Shown: positions 1 to 8,222 of the stretch, in pieces | Position numbering within the stretch: position 1 is the first letter of the stretch | Layout: every line of letters begins with the position of its first letter | DNA from: Sulfurimonas sp. | Lineage (GTDB): Bacteria; Campylobacterota; Campylobacteria; Campylobacterales; Sulfurimonadaceae | Length of the DNA: 64,000 bases | Direction of reading: 5' to 3' | NCBI RefSeq assembly: GCF_028714655.1 | Contig: NZ_JAQTLY010000001.1 | Location: 124,001-188,000 of the forward strand | Made by a program: the position numbers and the translations under genes | The notes under the pieces: model-generated | The model's input: the letters and a program-made list of their open reading frames with translations, nothing else | Told to the model about the DNA's origin: nothing | Database searches by the model: none

Positions 1-181
1 TGATATGGCTTTTCATACATATTTTGCGCTGTTTATTTATCATAATAGTAAAAACAATAAAGTTATTGCAAATCACTATAAAATGGAAATATTATGGCTC
101 TTTCTAAAAAACGATTTAAAATCGTTTCTATTTTTTATTTTTAAAAAGATTAAGAATAGACTCCAAAGAGAGATAAAATAA
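1..181 (+). CDS. C-terminal end of an upstream gene (partial), probably in the polysaccharide cluster
   Basis: An open frame enters from the left edge and ends with TAA at 179-181. The stop shares its last base with the ATG of the next gene (TAATG), the tight coupling seen throughout this cluster. About 59 residues remain; they are rich in Phe, Leu, Lys and Ile and end in a basic tail (KNRLQREIK). That would fit the tail of a glycosyltransferase, but no motif is left to prove it. The function is inferred only from the neighbours. Confidence 0.6.
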   Translation, partial: DMAFHTYFALFIYHNSKNNKVIANHYKMEILWLFLKNDLKSFLFFIFKKIKNRLQREIK

Positions 182-999
182 TGCGCTTTTATATTCATAA
201 AATTATTACAAAATTGATGAGGTTATTTTTAGCTTTTGTTAATTTATCTTGTAAAAGAAAAAGTTGTTATATATGCAGTAAAAAATTTTATAGATTTTTT
301 CCTTATCGCGGCGGAAGTAAATTTTTAACAAAATATGAAAAATTATTGGATTTAATCGGAAGCGATATTGATAATTTTAGTTGTATGTATTGTGGTAGTA
401 ACGATAGAGAAAGACATCTGCATATGTATTTTGATAAATTAAATATTTGGGATAAAATGAAAAATGGGGTAATATTACATTTTGCGCCTGAAAAAACTCT
501 AGAAAAAAAAATACTTAGTCTAAATCCGGCAATCTATATTAAAGCCGATTTGTTTCCTCAAGACAAAACGACAAAAAAAATGGATGCAACCAATATAGAA
601 TTAACGGACAACAGTGTTGATATTATAGTCGCTAACCATATATTAGAACATATTTTGGAGTATAAAAAAGCTCTTAATGAATTTTATAGAGTTCTAAAAA
701 CAGATGGAATTGCAATACTTCAAACACCTTTTTCTCGTTTATTAAGTAAAAATTTTGAAGATAGTTCAATCAATACCGACAAATTAAGAAAATTTTTTTA
801 TGGGCAAGAAGATCATGTTAGAATTTTTTCTGAAAAAGAGCTATTAAATGAAATCTCAAAAGCCGGTTTTGAATTAAAAATTGTAGAACATAAAGAGTTG
901 TTTTCTAAACAAGATGCATATTATTTTGGAGTCAATCAAAATGAGTATTTAATTATGGGGATTAAAAAAGTGAAATTAGATAAATTTTCAATAAGTTAG
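181..999 (+). CDS. SAM-dependent methyltransferase with N-terminal cysteine pairs
   Basis: A 272-residue class I methyltransferase (Methyltransf_11-like). The SAM-binding region begins near residue 97 (ILHFAPE), with the acidic strand YIKADLF and the segment DATNIELTDNSVDIIVANHILEHI around residues 135-158. This last segment is typical of methyltransferases in polysaccharide clusters. Two CxxC pairs (C29/C32 and C68/C71) suggest a small zinc-binding head. It probably methylates a sugar or a lipid-linked glycan, but the substrate cannot be read from the sequence. The start overlaps the upstream stop by one base. The gene is visibly more AT-rich than the housekeeping genes later in the window, as are its neighbours up to 4681. 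Confidence 0.8.
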   Translation: MRFYIHKIITKLMRLFLAFVNLSCKRKSCYICSKKFYRFFPYRGGSKFLTKYEKLLDLIGSDIDNFSCMYCGSNDRERHLHMYFDKLNIWDKMKNGVILHFAPEKTLEKKILSLNPAIYIKADLFPQDKTTKKMDATNIELTDNSVDIIVANHILEHILEYKKALNEFYRVLKTDGIAILQTPFSRLLSKNFEDSSINTDKLRKFFYGQEDHVRIFSEKELLNEISKAGFELKIVEHKELFSKQDAYYFGVNQNEYLIMGIKKVKLDKFSIS

Positions 1000-1006
1000 T
1001 TAAATA

Positions 1007-1990
1007 ATGACTTACATACTTATTTTAAATTTTAACGGTGCCTATGATACTATTGAGTGTTTACAAAGTGTTTTTAGAATGCATAACAGAGCTTTTCATG
1101 CCATATTGATTGATAATAATTCTACTGATTCTTCCGTAGATACTCTTGAAAATTGGCTTTATGTAAACGAAACACCTTTTAACAAAATCAGATATTTAAG
1201 TCAAAAAAACTCTTTTTCTACCCCAGTTTTACAAAAAAAGGCTCTCATGACTTTTATATACTCTGATGAAAATAACGGTTATGCAAGCGGGAATAATATA
1301 GGGTTAAAGTATGTTATGCAAAATGCTTCATCGACTGATTTTATATGGATACTTAATAACGATACGATAGTGTATACCGAGACCTTATATGAATTGACAA
1401 AAAGTTGGAATAGTTTACAAAAACAAAATATTGCACTCTTAGGAGCGAAAGTTCTTGAGTATACATATCCGCATAATATACAGAGCGTAGGCATTCAGAC
1501 TGGTTTAATGTTGAAAGAAGAGAAGCTTTTTTATGCTTGCCATAGCAGTTCCTTATCATATGATATTGAAGTTGATTCTATATGCGGATGTTCTATTTTT
1601 CTAAGTTTAGAGACTTTAAAAGAGATTGGATTGATGCCTGAAGAGTATTTTTTATATTATGAAGAAACCGACTGGATGAGAGCTATTAAGCTCAAAGGTT
1701 TTAAGATTTTTACTTCGGGAAATTCAATCGTTCTTCATAAGCATGCAAAATCAACGGGTGGTTATTTATCACCGATGGTGCTATACTACATGACAAGAAA
1801 TAGAGTATTGTTTAATAAAAAATATTTAACGGATAAAAAATTTTTACTCTTTTGCATCTTTTTTTCTTTGTATACTTTAATTAAGGCTGTGATCTATTTT
1901 TTTAGGAGCAAAACTTTGTCTCATTCAATTTTATCCGGAATGATAGACGGTTTTAAGGGAATTAGCGGCAAAACATATCAAAGAAGATGA
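1007..1990 (+). CDS. Family 2 glycosyltransferase, rhamnosyltransferase-like
   Basis: A 327-residue GT-A fold glycosyltransferase. The N-terminus ILILNFNGAYDTIECLQS and the segment LIDNNSTDSSVDTL form the nucleotide-binding half. NNGYASGNNIGL and FIWILNNDTIV (near residue 118) hold the metal-binding acidic motif, and YYEETDWMRA is the likely catalytic region. The motif set matches the WbbL group, which transfers rhamnose or related sugars to a lipid-linked oligosaccharide at the cytoplasmic face of the inner membrane. A hydrophobic stretch near residues 282-300 may anchor the protein. It lies 7 bases after the methyltransferase gene and 7 bases before the next glycosyltransferase. The sugar donor is not identifiable. 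Confidence 0.85.
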   Translation: MTYILILNFNGAYDTIECLQSVFRMHNRAFHAILIDNNSTDSSVDTLENWLYVNETPFNKIRYLSQKNSFSTPVLQKKALMTFIYSDENNGYASGNNIGLKYVMQNASSTDFIWILNNDTIVYTETLYELTKSWNSLQKQNIALLGAKVLEYTYPHNIQSVGIQTGLMLKEEKLFYACHSSSLSYDIEVDSICGCSIFLSLETLKEIGLMPEEYFLYYEETDWMRAIKLKGFKIFTSGNSIVLHKHAKSTGGYLSPMVLYYMTRNRVLFNKKYLTDKKFLLFCIFFSLYTLIKAVIYFFRSKTLSHSILSGMIDGFKGISGKTYQRR

Positions 1991-1997
1991 TAAAAAA

Positions 1998-2768
1998 ATG
2001 AAATTTTCAGTTATTATCCCTATTTACAACTCTCAAGCCACGATAGCAAGAGCTTTGGATTCTGTAATAAATCAAACTTACAAAGATTTTGAGATTATTT
2101 TAGTAGACGATGGAAGTTCTGATAACACAAATCAAGTCATTAAAATGTTTTTTAAAAATAAAGATATAGCACATAAGTATATTTATCAAGAAAACAGTGG
2201 GGTTTCAATCGCAAGAAACAGAGGCATAAAAGAAACGGTCGGTGAATATATTGCCTTTTTAGATTCTGACGATATGTGGCATCCTCAAAAATTAGAAATA
2301 GTATCCAATATATTGTCTAATGATTCAATTAATATTATTGGGCATGGATATACTTTGGATAATAATTTTTCCAATGTTTATAAAACTTTTGATTTGACAA
2401 AAGTATCATTTAGTAGATTACTTATAAAAAATTTTGCAGTTACGCCAAGTATTGTAGTAAAAAAAGATGTTTGTGAGCGTTTTAATGAAAATATGAGATA
2501 CACTGAAGACCATGAGTTATGGCTTCGCATGGCAATTGCCAATGAGCTTTATTTTTGCAATTTGCCTTTGAGTGTTATAGGAAGAAAACCATTAAGCAAG
2601 GGAGGCTTAAGTGCGGATAGATGGGCTATGAGAAAAGGCGAGTTGCAAATGTATAAAAATATAGTGTGCTATAAAAAAAGCCTACTACCTTTGTACCCAT
2701 TTTTAGTAATTTTTTCTCTTTTTAAATATGTTAGAAACATTTTAAAGGATTTTTTTGCAAAAAATTAA
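1998..2768 (+). CDS. Family 2 glycosyltransferase
   Basis: A 256-residue glycosyltransferase with the classic start FSVIIPIYNSQATIARALDSV, the nucleotide-binding VDDGSSDNT, the metal-binding LDSDDMW and the acceptor-side segment YTEDHELWLRM. It probably adds one sugar to a surface glycan on the cytoplasmic side of the membrane. A C-terminal hydrophobic and basic stretch (LLPLYPFLVIFSLFKYV) suggests peripheral membrane binding. Its 3' end overlaps the following acyltransferase gene by 14 bases, so the two are translated together. Donor and acceptor are unknown. Confidence 0.87.
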   Translation: MKFSVIIPIYNSQATIARALDSVINQTYKDFEIILVDDGSSDNTNQVIKMFFKNKDIAHKYIYQENSGVSIARNRGIKETVGEYIAFLDSDDMWHPQKLEIVSNILSNDSINIIGHGYTLDNNFSNVYKTFDLTKVSFSRLLIKNFAVTPSIVVKKDVCERFNENMRYTEDHELWLRMAIANELYFCNLPLSVIGRKPLSKGGLSADRWAMRKGELQMYKNIVCYKKSLLPLYPFLVIFSLFKYVRNILKDFFAKN

Positions 2769-3777
2769 GATTGAAAATAATTTTGACATCTTGCGGCTGT
2801 TTTTAGCAGTTTTGGTATATTTTGCTCACTGGAATACTTTGACAGGGCAGAATTTGTCCCATATAGTTTTTCATTTAAGTGGATATGCAGTACACATGTT
2901 TTTCATAGTAAGCGGATTTTTGATATTTTGGAGTTTCGATGCAGATCAAAATAAAAAGCATTTTTATATCAAACGATTTTTTAGAATATTTCCCCTTTAT
3001 GCTTTTTTGATTATCTTGCAAACTCTATTTTTCATATGGTTTTCTAATGAAAATGTTTTTCAAACAATTAAGTATTTTATATCAAATATATTTTTTTTAA
3101 ATTTTCTATCTCCTACAGTAGGAACTATTTTAAGTGATTTAAAAGTCAATGCCATTAATGGAAGTCTATGGACTCTTAAAAATGAAGTCGTTTTTTATCT
3201 TGCTATACCATTGTTGTTTATGCTTTACAAAAAGTTTGGTAAAGCAGTTTTTGTAATATTTTATATTTTATCTGTCGCATATATGTTTATTATTGATTAT
3301 ATTGTCTCTTTGGAAATTGTCTCGAGACATCATGCCGATATATTACTTTTTCAATTTCCAGCCCAAGTCAGGCTTTTTATGGTTGGAATCTTAATGTATG
3401 TGTTGTTCCATAAATTTAAAAAGCAAAATATCTATTCTTTCGCATTAATTAGTTTATTTTTATTGATTTTCTTTAAAAATAATACCTATTTTATTTATAT
3501 TGCTTACCCTTTTTGTATAGGTTTTATGATGGTTTATTTAGCATATTTTGTTAAACAAATTAAGATACATTTTGATTTTTCATATAGTTTTTATATATTA
3601 CACTTTCCAGTGATTCAGTTGGCTTTGTATTTTGGAATAAATCCATCAAATTCTGTTTTGTCTTTTGTAATTTTGTTTGCAGTTGTTTTGATTTTGTCTT
3701 ACTTTTTTGAAAATTATATAGAAAAAAAATTTATACAGATTGGGAAAAATATTATAAGGCAAGATAAGAATGTATAA
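2755..3777 (+). CDS. Acyltransferase 3 family (OafA/YrhL-like) membrane O-acyltransferase
   Basis: A 340-residue, highly hydrophobic protein with about ten membrane segments. The opening NNFDILRLFLAVLVYFAHW with its conserved His, then FFIVSGFLIF and the basic loop KRFFRIFPLY, are the hallmarks of acyltransferase family 3. These enzymes usually acetylate sugars of O-antigen or capsule. The start is a TTG at 2755, chosen because AAAGGAT lies just upstream (2743-2749); it falls inside the end of the previous glycosyltransferase gene. The gene overlaps the next glycosyltransferase by 8 bases. The acyl group and target sugar cannot be told from sequence. Confidence 0.87.
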   Translation: MQKIKIENNFDILRLFLAVLVYFAHWNTLTGQNLSHIVFHLSGYAVHMFFIVSGFLIFWSFDADQNKKHFYIKRFFRIFPLYAFLIILQTLFFIWFSNENVFQTIKYFISNIFFLNFLSPTVGTILSDLKVNAINGSLWTLKNEVVFYLAIPLLFMLYKKFGKAVFVIFYILSVAYMFIIDYIVSLEIVSRHHADILLFQFPAQVRLFMVGILMYVLFHKFKKQNIYSFALISLFLLIFFKNNTYFIYIAYPFCIGFMMVYLAYFVKQIKIHFDFSYSFYILHFPVIQLALYFGINPSNSVLSFVILFAVVLILSYFFENYIEKKFIQIGKNIIRQDKNV

Positions 3778-4681
3778 AAATATTTTACCTAAATTCGCAA
3801 TATTACTAGCAGCATATAATGGCACAAGATGGATAGAAGAACAAGTAGATACTATTTTAAATCAGCGAAATGTAGATGTGGAGATATTTATAAGCATTGA
3901 TATTTCAACAGATGGAACTAGAATTTTATTGGAAAATTTATATAAAAATAATGCAAAAATTCATATTTTAGATGATGTACAAAGATTTGGCGGTGCAGCA
4001 AAGAACTTTTATAGACTTATTAAGGATGTTGATTTCAGTAGATTTGATTATCTCTCTTTATCGGATCAAGATGATATATGGAACAGTGATAAGTTGTACA
4101 ATGCCCATCAGCTAATTAGTTCGCAAGGCTATGATGCATACTCTGGAAATGTAGAGGCTTTTTGGGAAGATGGAAAAACTATGCTAATAGATAAAGCACA
4201 AGAGCAAACTTGCTGTGATTATCTATTTGAAGCGGCCGGTCCCGGATGTACTTATGTTATTTCAAACAGACTCGCTATGCACATAAAAGAATTTTTAACC
4301 GCTAATTGGAGTGAAGTTAATAAAATTGAGTTGCATGATTGGTTTATCTACGCTTTTAGCAGGGTAAATAACTATAAATGGTATATCGATAAACAAACCA
4401 ATATGTTGTACAGACAACATGATACAAATCAAGTCGGTGTAAACTCCGGCATCCGTGCTATTTTAAAGAGATTTATGATGATAAAATCACAATGGTATAG
4501 AGAAGAAACCATTAAAATTATTACTGTATTAAATTTGAAAAGTAGATATAAATTCACTTCATATATCATAAATAAGAGCTTTTTAAATAATCTGTTATTG
4601 ATAGGTAGTCTGTTTAGTTTTAGAAGAAAATTTAGCGATAAAATATTTTTTCTTCTAGTTTGTAGTTTGGGGATTTACTAA
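3770..4681 (+). CDS. Family 2 glycosyltransferase (alpha-rhamnosyltransferase-like)
   Basis: A 303-residue GT2 enzyme. FAILLAAYNGTRWIEEQVDTIL with FISIDISTDGT is the N-terminal nucleotide-binding part, YLSLSDQDDIWNSDKL holds the metal-binding acidic residues, and GPGCTYVISNRLA and LHDWFIYAFS are found in the group annotated as rhamnosyltransferases. The usual DDGSxDGT appears as IDISTDGT, a mild deviation. It overlaps the acyltransferase gene by 8 bases and is the last plus-strand gene of this cluster; the next gene converges on it only 3 bases away. Confidence 0.83.
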   Translation: MYKNILPKFAILLAAYNGTRWIEEQVDTILNQRNVDVEIFISIDISTDGTRILLENLYKNNAKIHILDDVQRFGGAAKNFYRLIKDVDFSRFDYLSLSDQDDIWNSDKLYNAHQLISSQGYDAYSGNVEAFWEDGKTMLIDKAQEQTCCDYLFEAAGPGCTYVISNRLAMHIKEFLTANWSEVNKIELHDWFIYAFSRVNNYKWYIDKQTNMLYRQHDTNQVGVNSGIRAILKRFMMIKSQWYREETIKIITVLNLKSRYKFTSYIINKSFLNNLLLIGSLFSFRRKFSDKIFFLLVCSLGIY

Positions 4682-4684
4682 ATT

Positions 4685-5698
4685 TTACTTCTTTTTTAAA
4701 ATAGTCGTAAAAATCATATATGCCATTGCAATTAAGATAAAAAAAGTAAAAATCATAGCTATCGGGAATAGACCGTTTGGGTAATGTTCAATGTGTCTGG
4801 CGACTACATATCCCAAAAAACAGAATATTAGTTGAGCGAGTATCAAAAAAGTTACGGTCTGTTTCGTATCTCCGAAAAATCTGTGCAGTATATGGTGTAT
4901 ATGCGTTTTATCGGCTAAAAACGGCGAGCGTTTCATATTTATTCGCCTAAGCATTACGACGACGGTATCTATGATGGGAATGGCGGCAAAGTATAAAATT
5001 ATTACGGGATGTATATGTTTTATGCTTAAAATGGCTATTGTAGATATGATAAAACCTATGCTTAAACTCCCGCTATCGCCCATAAATATTTTTGCCGGTG
5101 ACCAATTAAACATTGTAAAAGCAACCAAAACGGCTATTGTAAATATGGATAGCAAAAATATCAACTCATCGTTAAAAACAAAGCCGACATAGGCAAAGGT
5201 TGCCAGTATGACTATGGAAATTCCTCCGGCTAGCCCATCGAGTCCGTCTATGAGGTTTAGAGCATTTGTAAATCCGCTAACGACAAAGATAGTAAACGGG
5301 ATAGCAAGATAAGCCAGCGTGGCATCAAATCCAAAATAAATTCCCAAAGAGTCTATATAAATATTGTTAAAGTACAAAAAAAGAGTAGACGAGCCTATGG
5401 CGAAAAATTTAATTCTCGGTGAGAGACTTTTATAGTCATCATAAAAACCTGCGATAAAAACTATGGCAATTGCCAAAAACATATAGATATATTGTAAAAA
5501 CAGAGCCGTCTCAAGCAGTGCAAAAGATATGAAAAGTGCAGAGATAAAGCCGATGCCGCCGCTTCTGGGTATGGTGCTTGCGTGTATGCTTCTGTCGTTT
5601 GGTACATCCAATATCCCGATTTTTGAAGCATATCTTATAAGAAGATATATAAATAAAAATGATAATATAAACGGTAAAATGTATTTTATTTCAATCAT
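4685..5698 (-). CDS. wecA: WecA/TagO-type undecaprenyl-phosphate sugar-1-phosphate transferase
   Basis: A 337-residue polytopic protein (about ten membrane segments) of glycosyltransferase family 4. Recognisable motifs in order: VPNDRSIHASTIPRSGGIGF, the acidic FYDDYKSLSPR, NALNLIDGLDGLAGGIS and [12 protein letters not shown], then the substrate-recognition loop KTHIHHIL, which in this family separates WecA-type enzymes from MraY. It should move HexNAc-1-phosphate from UDP-sugar to undecaprenyl phosphate and so start synthesis of a lipid-linked glycan. Its base composition is closer to the housekeeping genes than to the AT-rich cluster it faces. It is distinct from the true MraY at 33766-34827. 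The exact sugar is an inference. Confidence 0.85.
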   Translation of the reverse strand: MIEIKYILPFILSFLFIYLLIRYASKIGILDVPNDRSIHASTIPRSGGIGFISALFISFALLETALFLQYIYMFLAIAIVFIAGFYDDYKSLSPRIKFFAIGSSTLFLYFNNIYIDSLGIYFGFDATLAYLAIPFTIFVVSGFTNALNLIDGLDGLAGGISIVILATFAYVGFVFNDELIFLLSIFTIAVLVAFTMFNWSPAKIFMGDSGSLSIGFIISTIAILSIKHIHPVIILYFAAIPIIDTVVVMLRRINMKRSPFLADKTHIHHILHRFFGDTKQTVTFLILAQLIFCFLGYVVARHIEHYPNGLFPIAMIFTFFILIAMAYMIFTTILKKK

Positions 5699-5754
5699 TG
5701 GTACAATTATACTTGATTTTTGTTACGGTTGCTAAACAGATGGAAATTAAGAAG

Positions 5755-5831
5755 TGGTGCCGACACGAGGATTTGAACCCCGGGCCTGCTGATTACAAAT
5801 CAGCTGCTCTAGCCAACTGAGCTATGTCGGC
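5755..5831 (-). tRNA. tRNA-Thr (anticodon TGT)
   Basis: On the minus strand the acceptor stem GCCGACA/TGTCGGC, the D-arm TAGCTCAGTTGG, the anticodon loop TTTGTAA (anticodon TGT), the T-loop GTTCAAATC and discriminator A followed by an encoded CCA (5757-5755) are all visible. Length is 77 bases including CCA. It stands alone between the wecA-like gene and an orphan gene on the other strand. Confidence 0.95.
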
Positions 5832-5897
5832 AAAAAATAGAGTGCAATTCTATCCAATTAACCTTTAATAAAACTGATTTTATGTAAAATCCTATCT

Positions 5898-6350
5898 ATG
5901 AAGAAAAATATTACGGCAAAAACATTCACACCGATTTATGATGAACTTGAAGACAGATTGAGGCTTGTCATAAACTATCAAGATATTTATAACAGAGTCG
6001 ATTTTATGATAACGAGAAATTTTATCTTAAATCTAATTCCTACTGCCGAAGAGTTTATGGCTAGACAGTACGGCATAGCCGATTTTGAAACAACTCCTCA
6101 TATAGAAACTAATGATAAAACTACTTCAAAAACGGATAGTGTAAATTTAGAACTTTTAAGAACAAACGATGATCTTTTGTTAGAGGTTAATTTCTCATAT
6201 GATCAAAACTTAAAACGAACTATTTTAACACTCAGCTCTAAAAGTACAACGGCAAAGGCTGATTTGGACGGTTTTATGCTGTCGCAAATATTTCAAGTGA
6301 TAAAATCGGCTATACCTTATATAAGATGGGGGATATCTTATCATTTTTGA
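5898..6350 (+). CDS. Conserved-looking protein of unknown function
   Basis: A 150-residue protein that I do not recognise. It has no signal peptide, no membrane segment and no cysteine. The start ATG lies 67 bases beyond tRNA-Thr, which is on the opposite strand. The middle is polar (ETNDKTTSKTDSVN) and the second half has alternating hydrophobic residues (LLLEVNFSYDQNLKRTILTLSS), suggesting a small beta-rich domain. Codon use resembles the housekeeping genes. It stands alone, followed by the repeat patch, so context gives no clue to its job. Confidence 0.65.
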   Translation: MKKNITAKTFTPIYDELEDRLRLVINYQDIYNRVDFMITRNFILNLIPTAEEFMARQYGIADFETTPHIETNDKTTSKTDSVNLELLRTNDDLLLEVNFSYDQNLKRTILTLSSKSTTAKADLDGFMLSQIFQVIKSAIPYIRWGISYHF

Positions 6351-6383
6351 TGTAGTCGGAGTGATGCTGTAGTCCAAGAGCGA

Positions 6384-6605
6384 GATTGCCGCGTCGCTTT
6401 GCTCCTCGCAATGACAAGGAAATGGATTGCTTCACTTTGTTCGCGATGACAAAGAAAGAAAAAGAGAGAGATTGCTTCACTGCGTTCGCAATGACAAAGG
6501 AGTGTCACTGCGAGGCTTTAGCCGTGGCAGTCTCAATGACAGGGCAAGAGAGAGATCGCTGCGCTTCGCTTGCAATGACGGAAGAGAGAAATCGCTTGCA
6601 ATGAC
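6384..6605 (+). repeat. Array of degenerate short repeats ending in CAATGAC
   Basis: Five direct copies of a unit running roughly GATTGC...TTCGC...AATGAC lie at 6384-6415, 6425-6450, 6470-6495, 6554-6579 and 6591-6605 (truncated), with one inverted copy at 6504-6534. Purine-rich spacers such as AAAGAGAGAG separate them. The same unit occurs as an inverted pair at 14061-14130. Open frames can be read through it but these are by-products of the repeat. Such GC-rich, potentially hairpin-forming intergenic units are common in this kind of genome. It fills most of the 370-base gap between 6350 and 6721. Confidence 0.8.
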
Positions 6606-6610
6606 ATGGT

Positions 6611-6659
6611 AATGACTCTGGCACCTATTTAAAAATATAAAAATGGTGTCGGAGTCATT
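6611..6659. repeat. Imperfect 15-bp inverted repeat just before the RAYT-SapC gene
   Basis: The arm AATGACTCTGGCACC (6611-6625) pairs with GGTGTCGGAGTCATT (6645-6659) with two mismatches around an AT-rich 19-base loop. It could form a REP-like hairpin in DNA or RNA and lies 61 bases before the TTG start of the RAYT-SapC gene. RAYT transposase genes are normally flanked by REP hairpins, so this may be a relic of such a site; it may also be the terminator or leader of the secretion operon. Confidence 0.6.
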
Positions 6660-6720
6660 TAATCGACTCTTAAGTTCTATTTGCATACAATTCAGTTTGA
6701 AAGTAAGTTAAGGAACTGAT

Positions 6721-8100
6721 TTGGCACGAAAAGTTAGAATTTTTGTTAAAGATTCTTCACAGCATGTGATACTAAAGAGTTTGGATAAGCTTACTGTTTT
6801 TAGAGACGAGTCGGACTACAGAGCATTTGCGGCTATTTTAAAAGAGTCTAGTGCAAATAATGATTTGGCTGTTCATGCCTATGTTTTGATGCCGAACTAT
6901 TTTGAATTTTTGGCTACTCCGTTAAATGAAGATGCTTTGTCGAAGTTTATGCAAAGCTTGGGTAGAAAATATGTCGGTTATTTTAACAAAAAGTACAATC
7001 GAACGGGAACTATTTGGGAAGGCAGATATAAATCTTCGCTTGTAGAAAATGATAAATTTCTTTTTGATGTTATGATTTATATAGAGAAGCTTGCTCCAAA
7101 AGAGCATCCCTTTAGCAGCATTTATAAAAATTTATATAACAAAAAAGATGATTTAGTCTCTTATCATAGTTTGTATAAAAAGTTGGGATTTACGGATGAG
7201 CAAAGAGTACAAAAGTACTCAACACTCTTTGACTCTAAAACAGACAAAAGCGAGTTTATAGCGACGAGTTTAGAAAAACAGAGTATTACCGGCAGTTTAG
7301 AGTTTATAAAAAATCTTGAAATAATAGTAGGAATGAGTCTCTCTTTAAAAGAGAGAGGCCGTCCTAAAAAAGATCATATTGAAAAAGGAAAAAAAATGTA
7401 CAAAAATTTAGCAATCTTAGATAAAGAAAAACACAAAGAGTTAAAGATAAATCCGTTGACGGATCTCAATTTTGCAAAATCGGCAACTCATATACCTGTT
7501 TTGGCTAGTGAAGTTTCACAAGTCGGTGAACTGTTTCCTATAGTTTTTACGGCAGATGAAAATCCGTCTCTAACAGCAGTCGTCTCTTTGGGAACTGATA
7601 GTTTGGCAATAACTGCGGACGGGAAATGGATAACTTCTTATGTTCCGTCATACTTAAGAAAGTATCCGTTTTCTTTGGCAAGTACGAAAGAAAATCCACA
7701 ACAGAAGGTGATTCTTATAGATGAGGACTCTTCGCTCTTTTCAAAATCAAAAGGCAAACAGCTTTTTAAAAAAGACGGCGAAAAGTCTGAAGTGCTGGAG
7801 CATGCTATTAATTTTTTAACTTCTTACGATACCCAAATGAGCGTTACTCAAAATGTGGCTAAAATTATTTCACAAAGCGGGATTCTTGAAGACAGAGAGA
7901 TTTCTGTAGGTGAGGGCGATGAGAAAAAAGTTTTGGTAAACGGGTTTAAAGTCGTAGATAGAGAAAAACTTAACGCACTGAGCGATGATATCTTAGCCGA
8001 CTGGGTTAGAAAAGGTATTATGACTATGATAGATGCACATCTAAAGTCATTAAACAATATCGGAACTCTTTTTGAAATAGCGCAAAAAAGACAGAGTTGA
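6721..8100 (+). CDS. Fusion of an inactivated RAYT/IS200-like transposase domain and a SapC domain
   Basis: A 459-residue protein with two domains. Residues about 1-165 follow the REP-associated (Y1_Tnp) transposase pattern: HAYVLMPN at 52-59, then GRKYVGYFNKKYNRTGTIWEGRYKS and a YIE motif near 120. The catalytic HUH pair is gone: the family's MPNHVHLL reads MPNYFEFL, with Tyr60 and Glu62 in place of both His. Residues about 250-455 match SapC: YVPSYLRKYPFSL, LIDEDSSLF, GKQLFKKDGE and AHLKSLNNIGTLF. In Campylobacter fetus sapC precedes sapDEF, the S-layer type I secretion genes; the same order is seen here. The start is TTG at 6721, with AAGGAAC a few bases upstream. It is probably a protein of the secretion system with a re-used nucleic-acid-binding domain. 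The role is inferred. Confidence 0.85.
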   Translation: MARKVRIFVKDSSQHVILKSLDKLTVFRDESDYRAFAAILKESSANNDLAVHAYVLMPNYFEFLATPLNEDALSKFMQSLGRKYVGYFNKKYNRTGTIWEGRYKSSLVENDKFLFDVMIYIEKLAPKEHPFSSIYKNLYNKKDDLVSYHSLYKKLGFTDEQRVQKYSTLFDSKTDKSEFIATSLEKQSITGSLEFIKNLEIIVGMSLSLKERGRPKKDHIEKGKKMYKNLAILDKEKHKELKINPLTDLNFAKSATHIPVLASEVSQVGELFPIVFTADENPSLTAVVSLGTDSLAITADGKWITSYVPSYLRKYPFSLASTKENPQQKVILIDEDSSLFSKSKGKQLFKKDGEKSEVLEHAINFLTSYDTQMSVTQNVAKIISQSGILEDREISVGEGDEKKVLVNGFKVVDREKLNALSDDILADWVRKGIMTMIDAHLKSLNNIGTLFEIAQKRQS

Positions 8101-8145
8101 TTTGGGTTGCGTGACATAGATAGAATTTTTATATAAAAGTTGACC

Positions 8146-8172
8146 TTACGCACTTTTTAAAAAAGAGCGTAA
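8146..8172. terminator. Hairpin after the RAYT-SapC gene
   Basis: TTACGCACTTTTT and AAAAAGAGCGTAA face each other with one mismatch across 27 bases, 45 bases after the stop at 8100. The AT-rich centre would open as loop. It may end transcription of the first gene or weaken read-through into the ABC exporter gene. The U-run on the 3' side is poor, so termination strength is uncertain. Confidence 0.5.
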
Positions 8173-8222
8173 AATACCTTGAAATTCTCGAAAAACATAT
8201 TTTTCGTAGCTTTAGGGGGTTG

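Noticed and set aside
6384-6605. CRISPR array
   Set aside because: The repeats are degenerate, unevenly spaced and partly inverted, and no cas genes are present. No CRISPR array was seen anywhere in the window.
6386-6686. Open frames of 61-72 codons on both strands through the repeat patch
   Set aside because: Their proteins are translations of the CAATGAC repeat (MTKEE, NDKER and so on), have no ribosome-binding site and no gene-like codon use.
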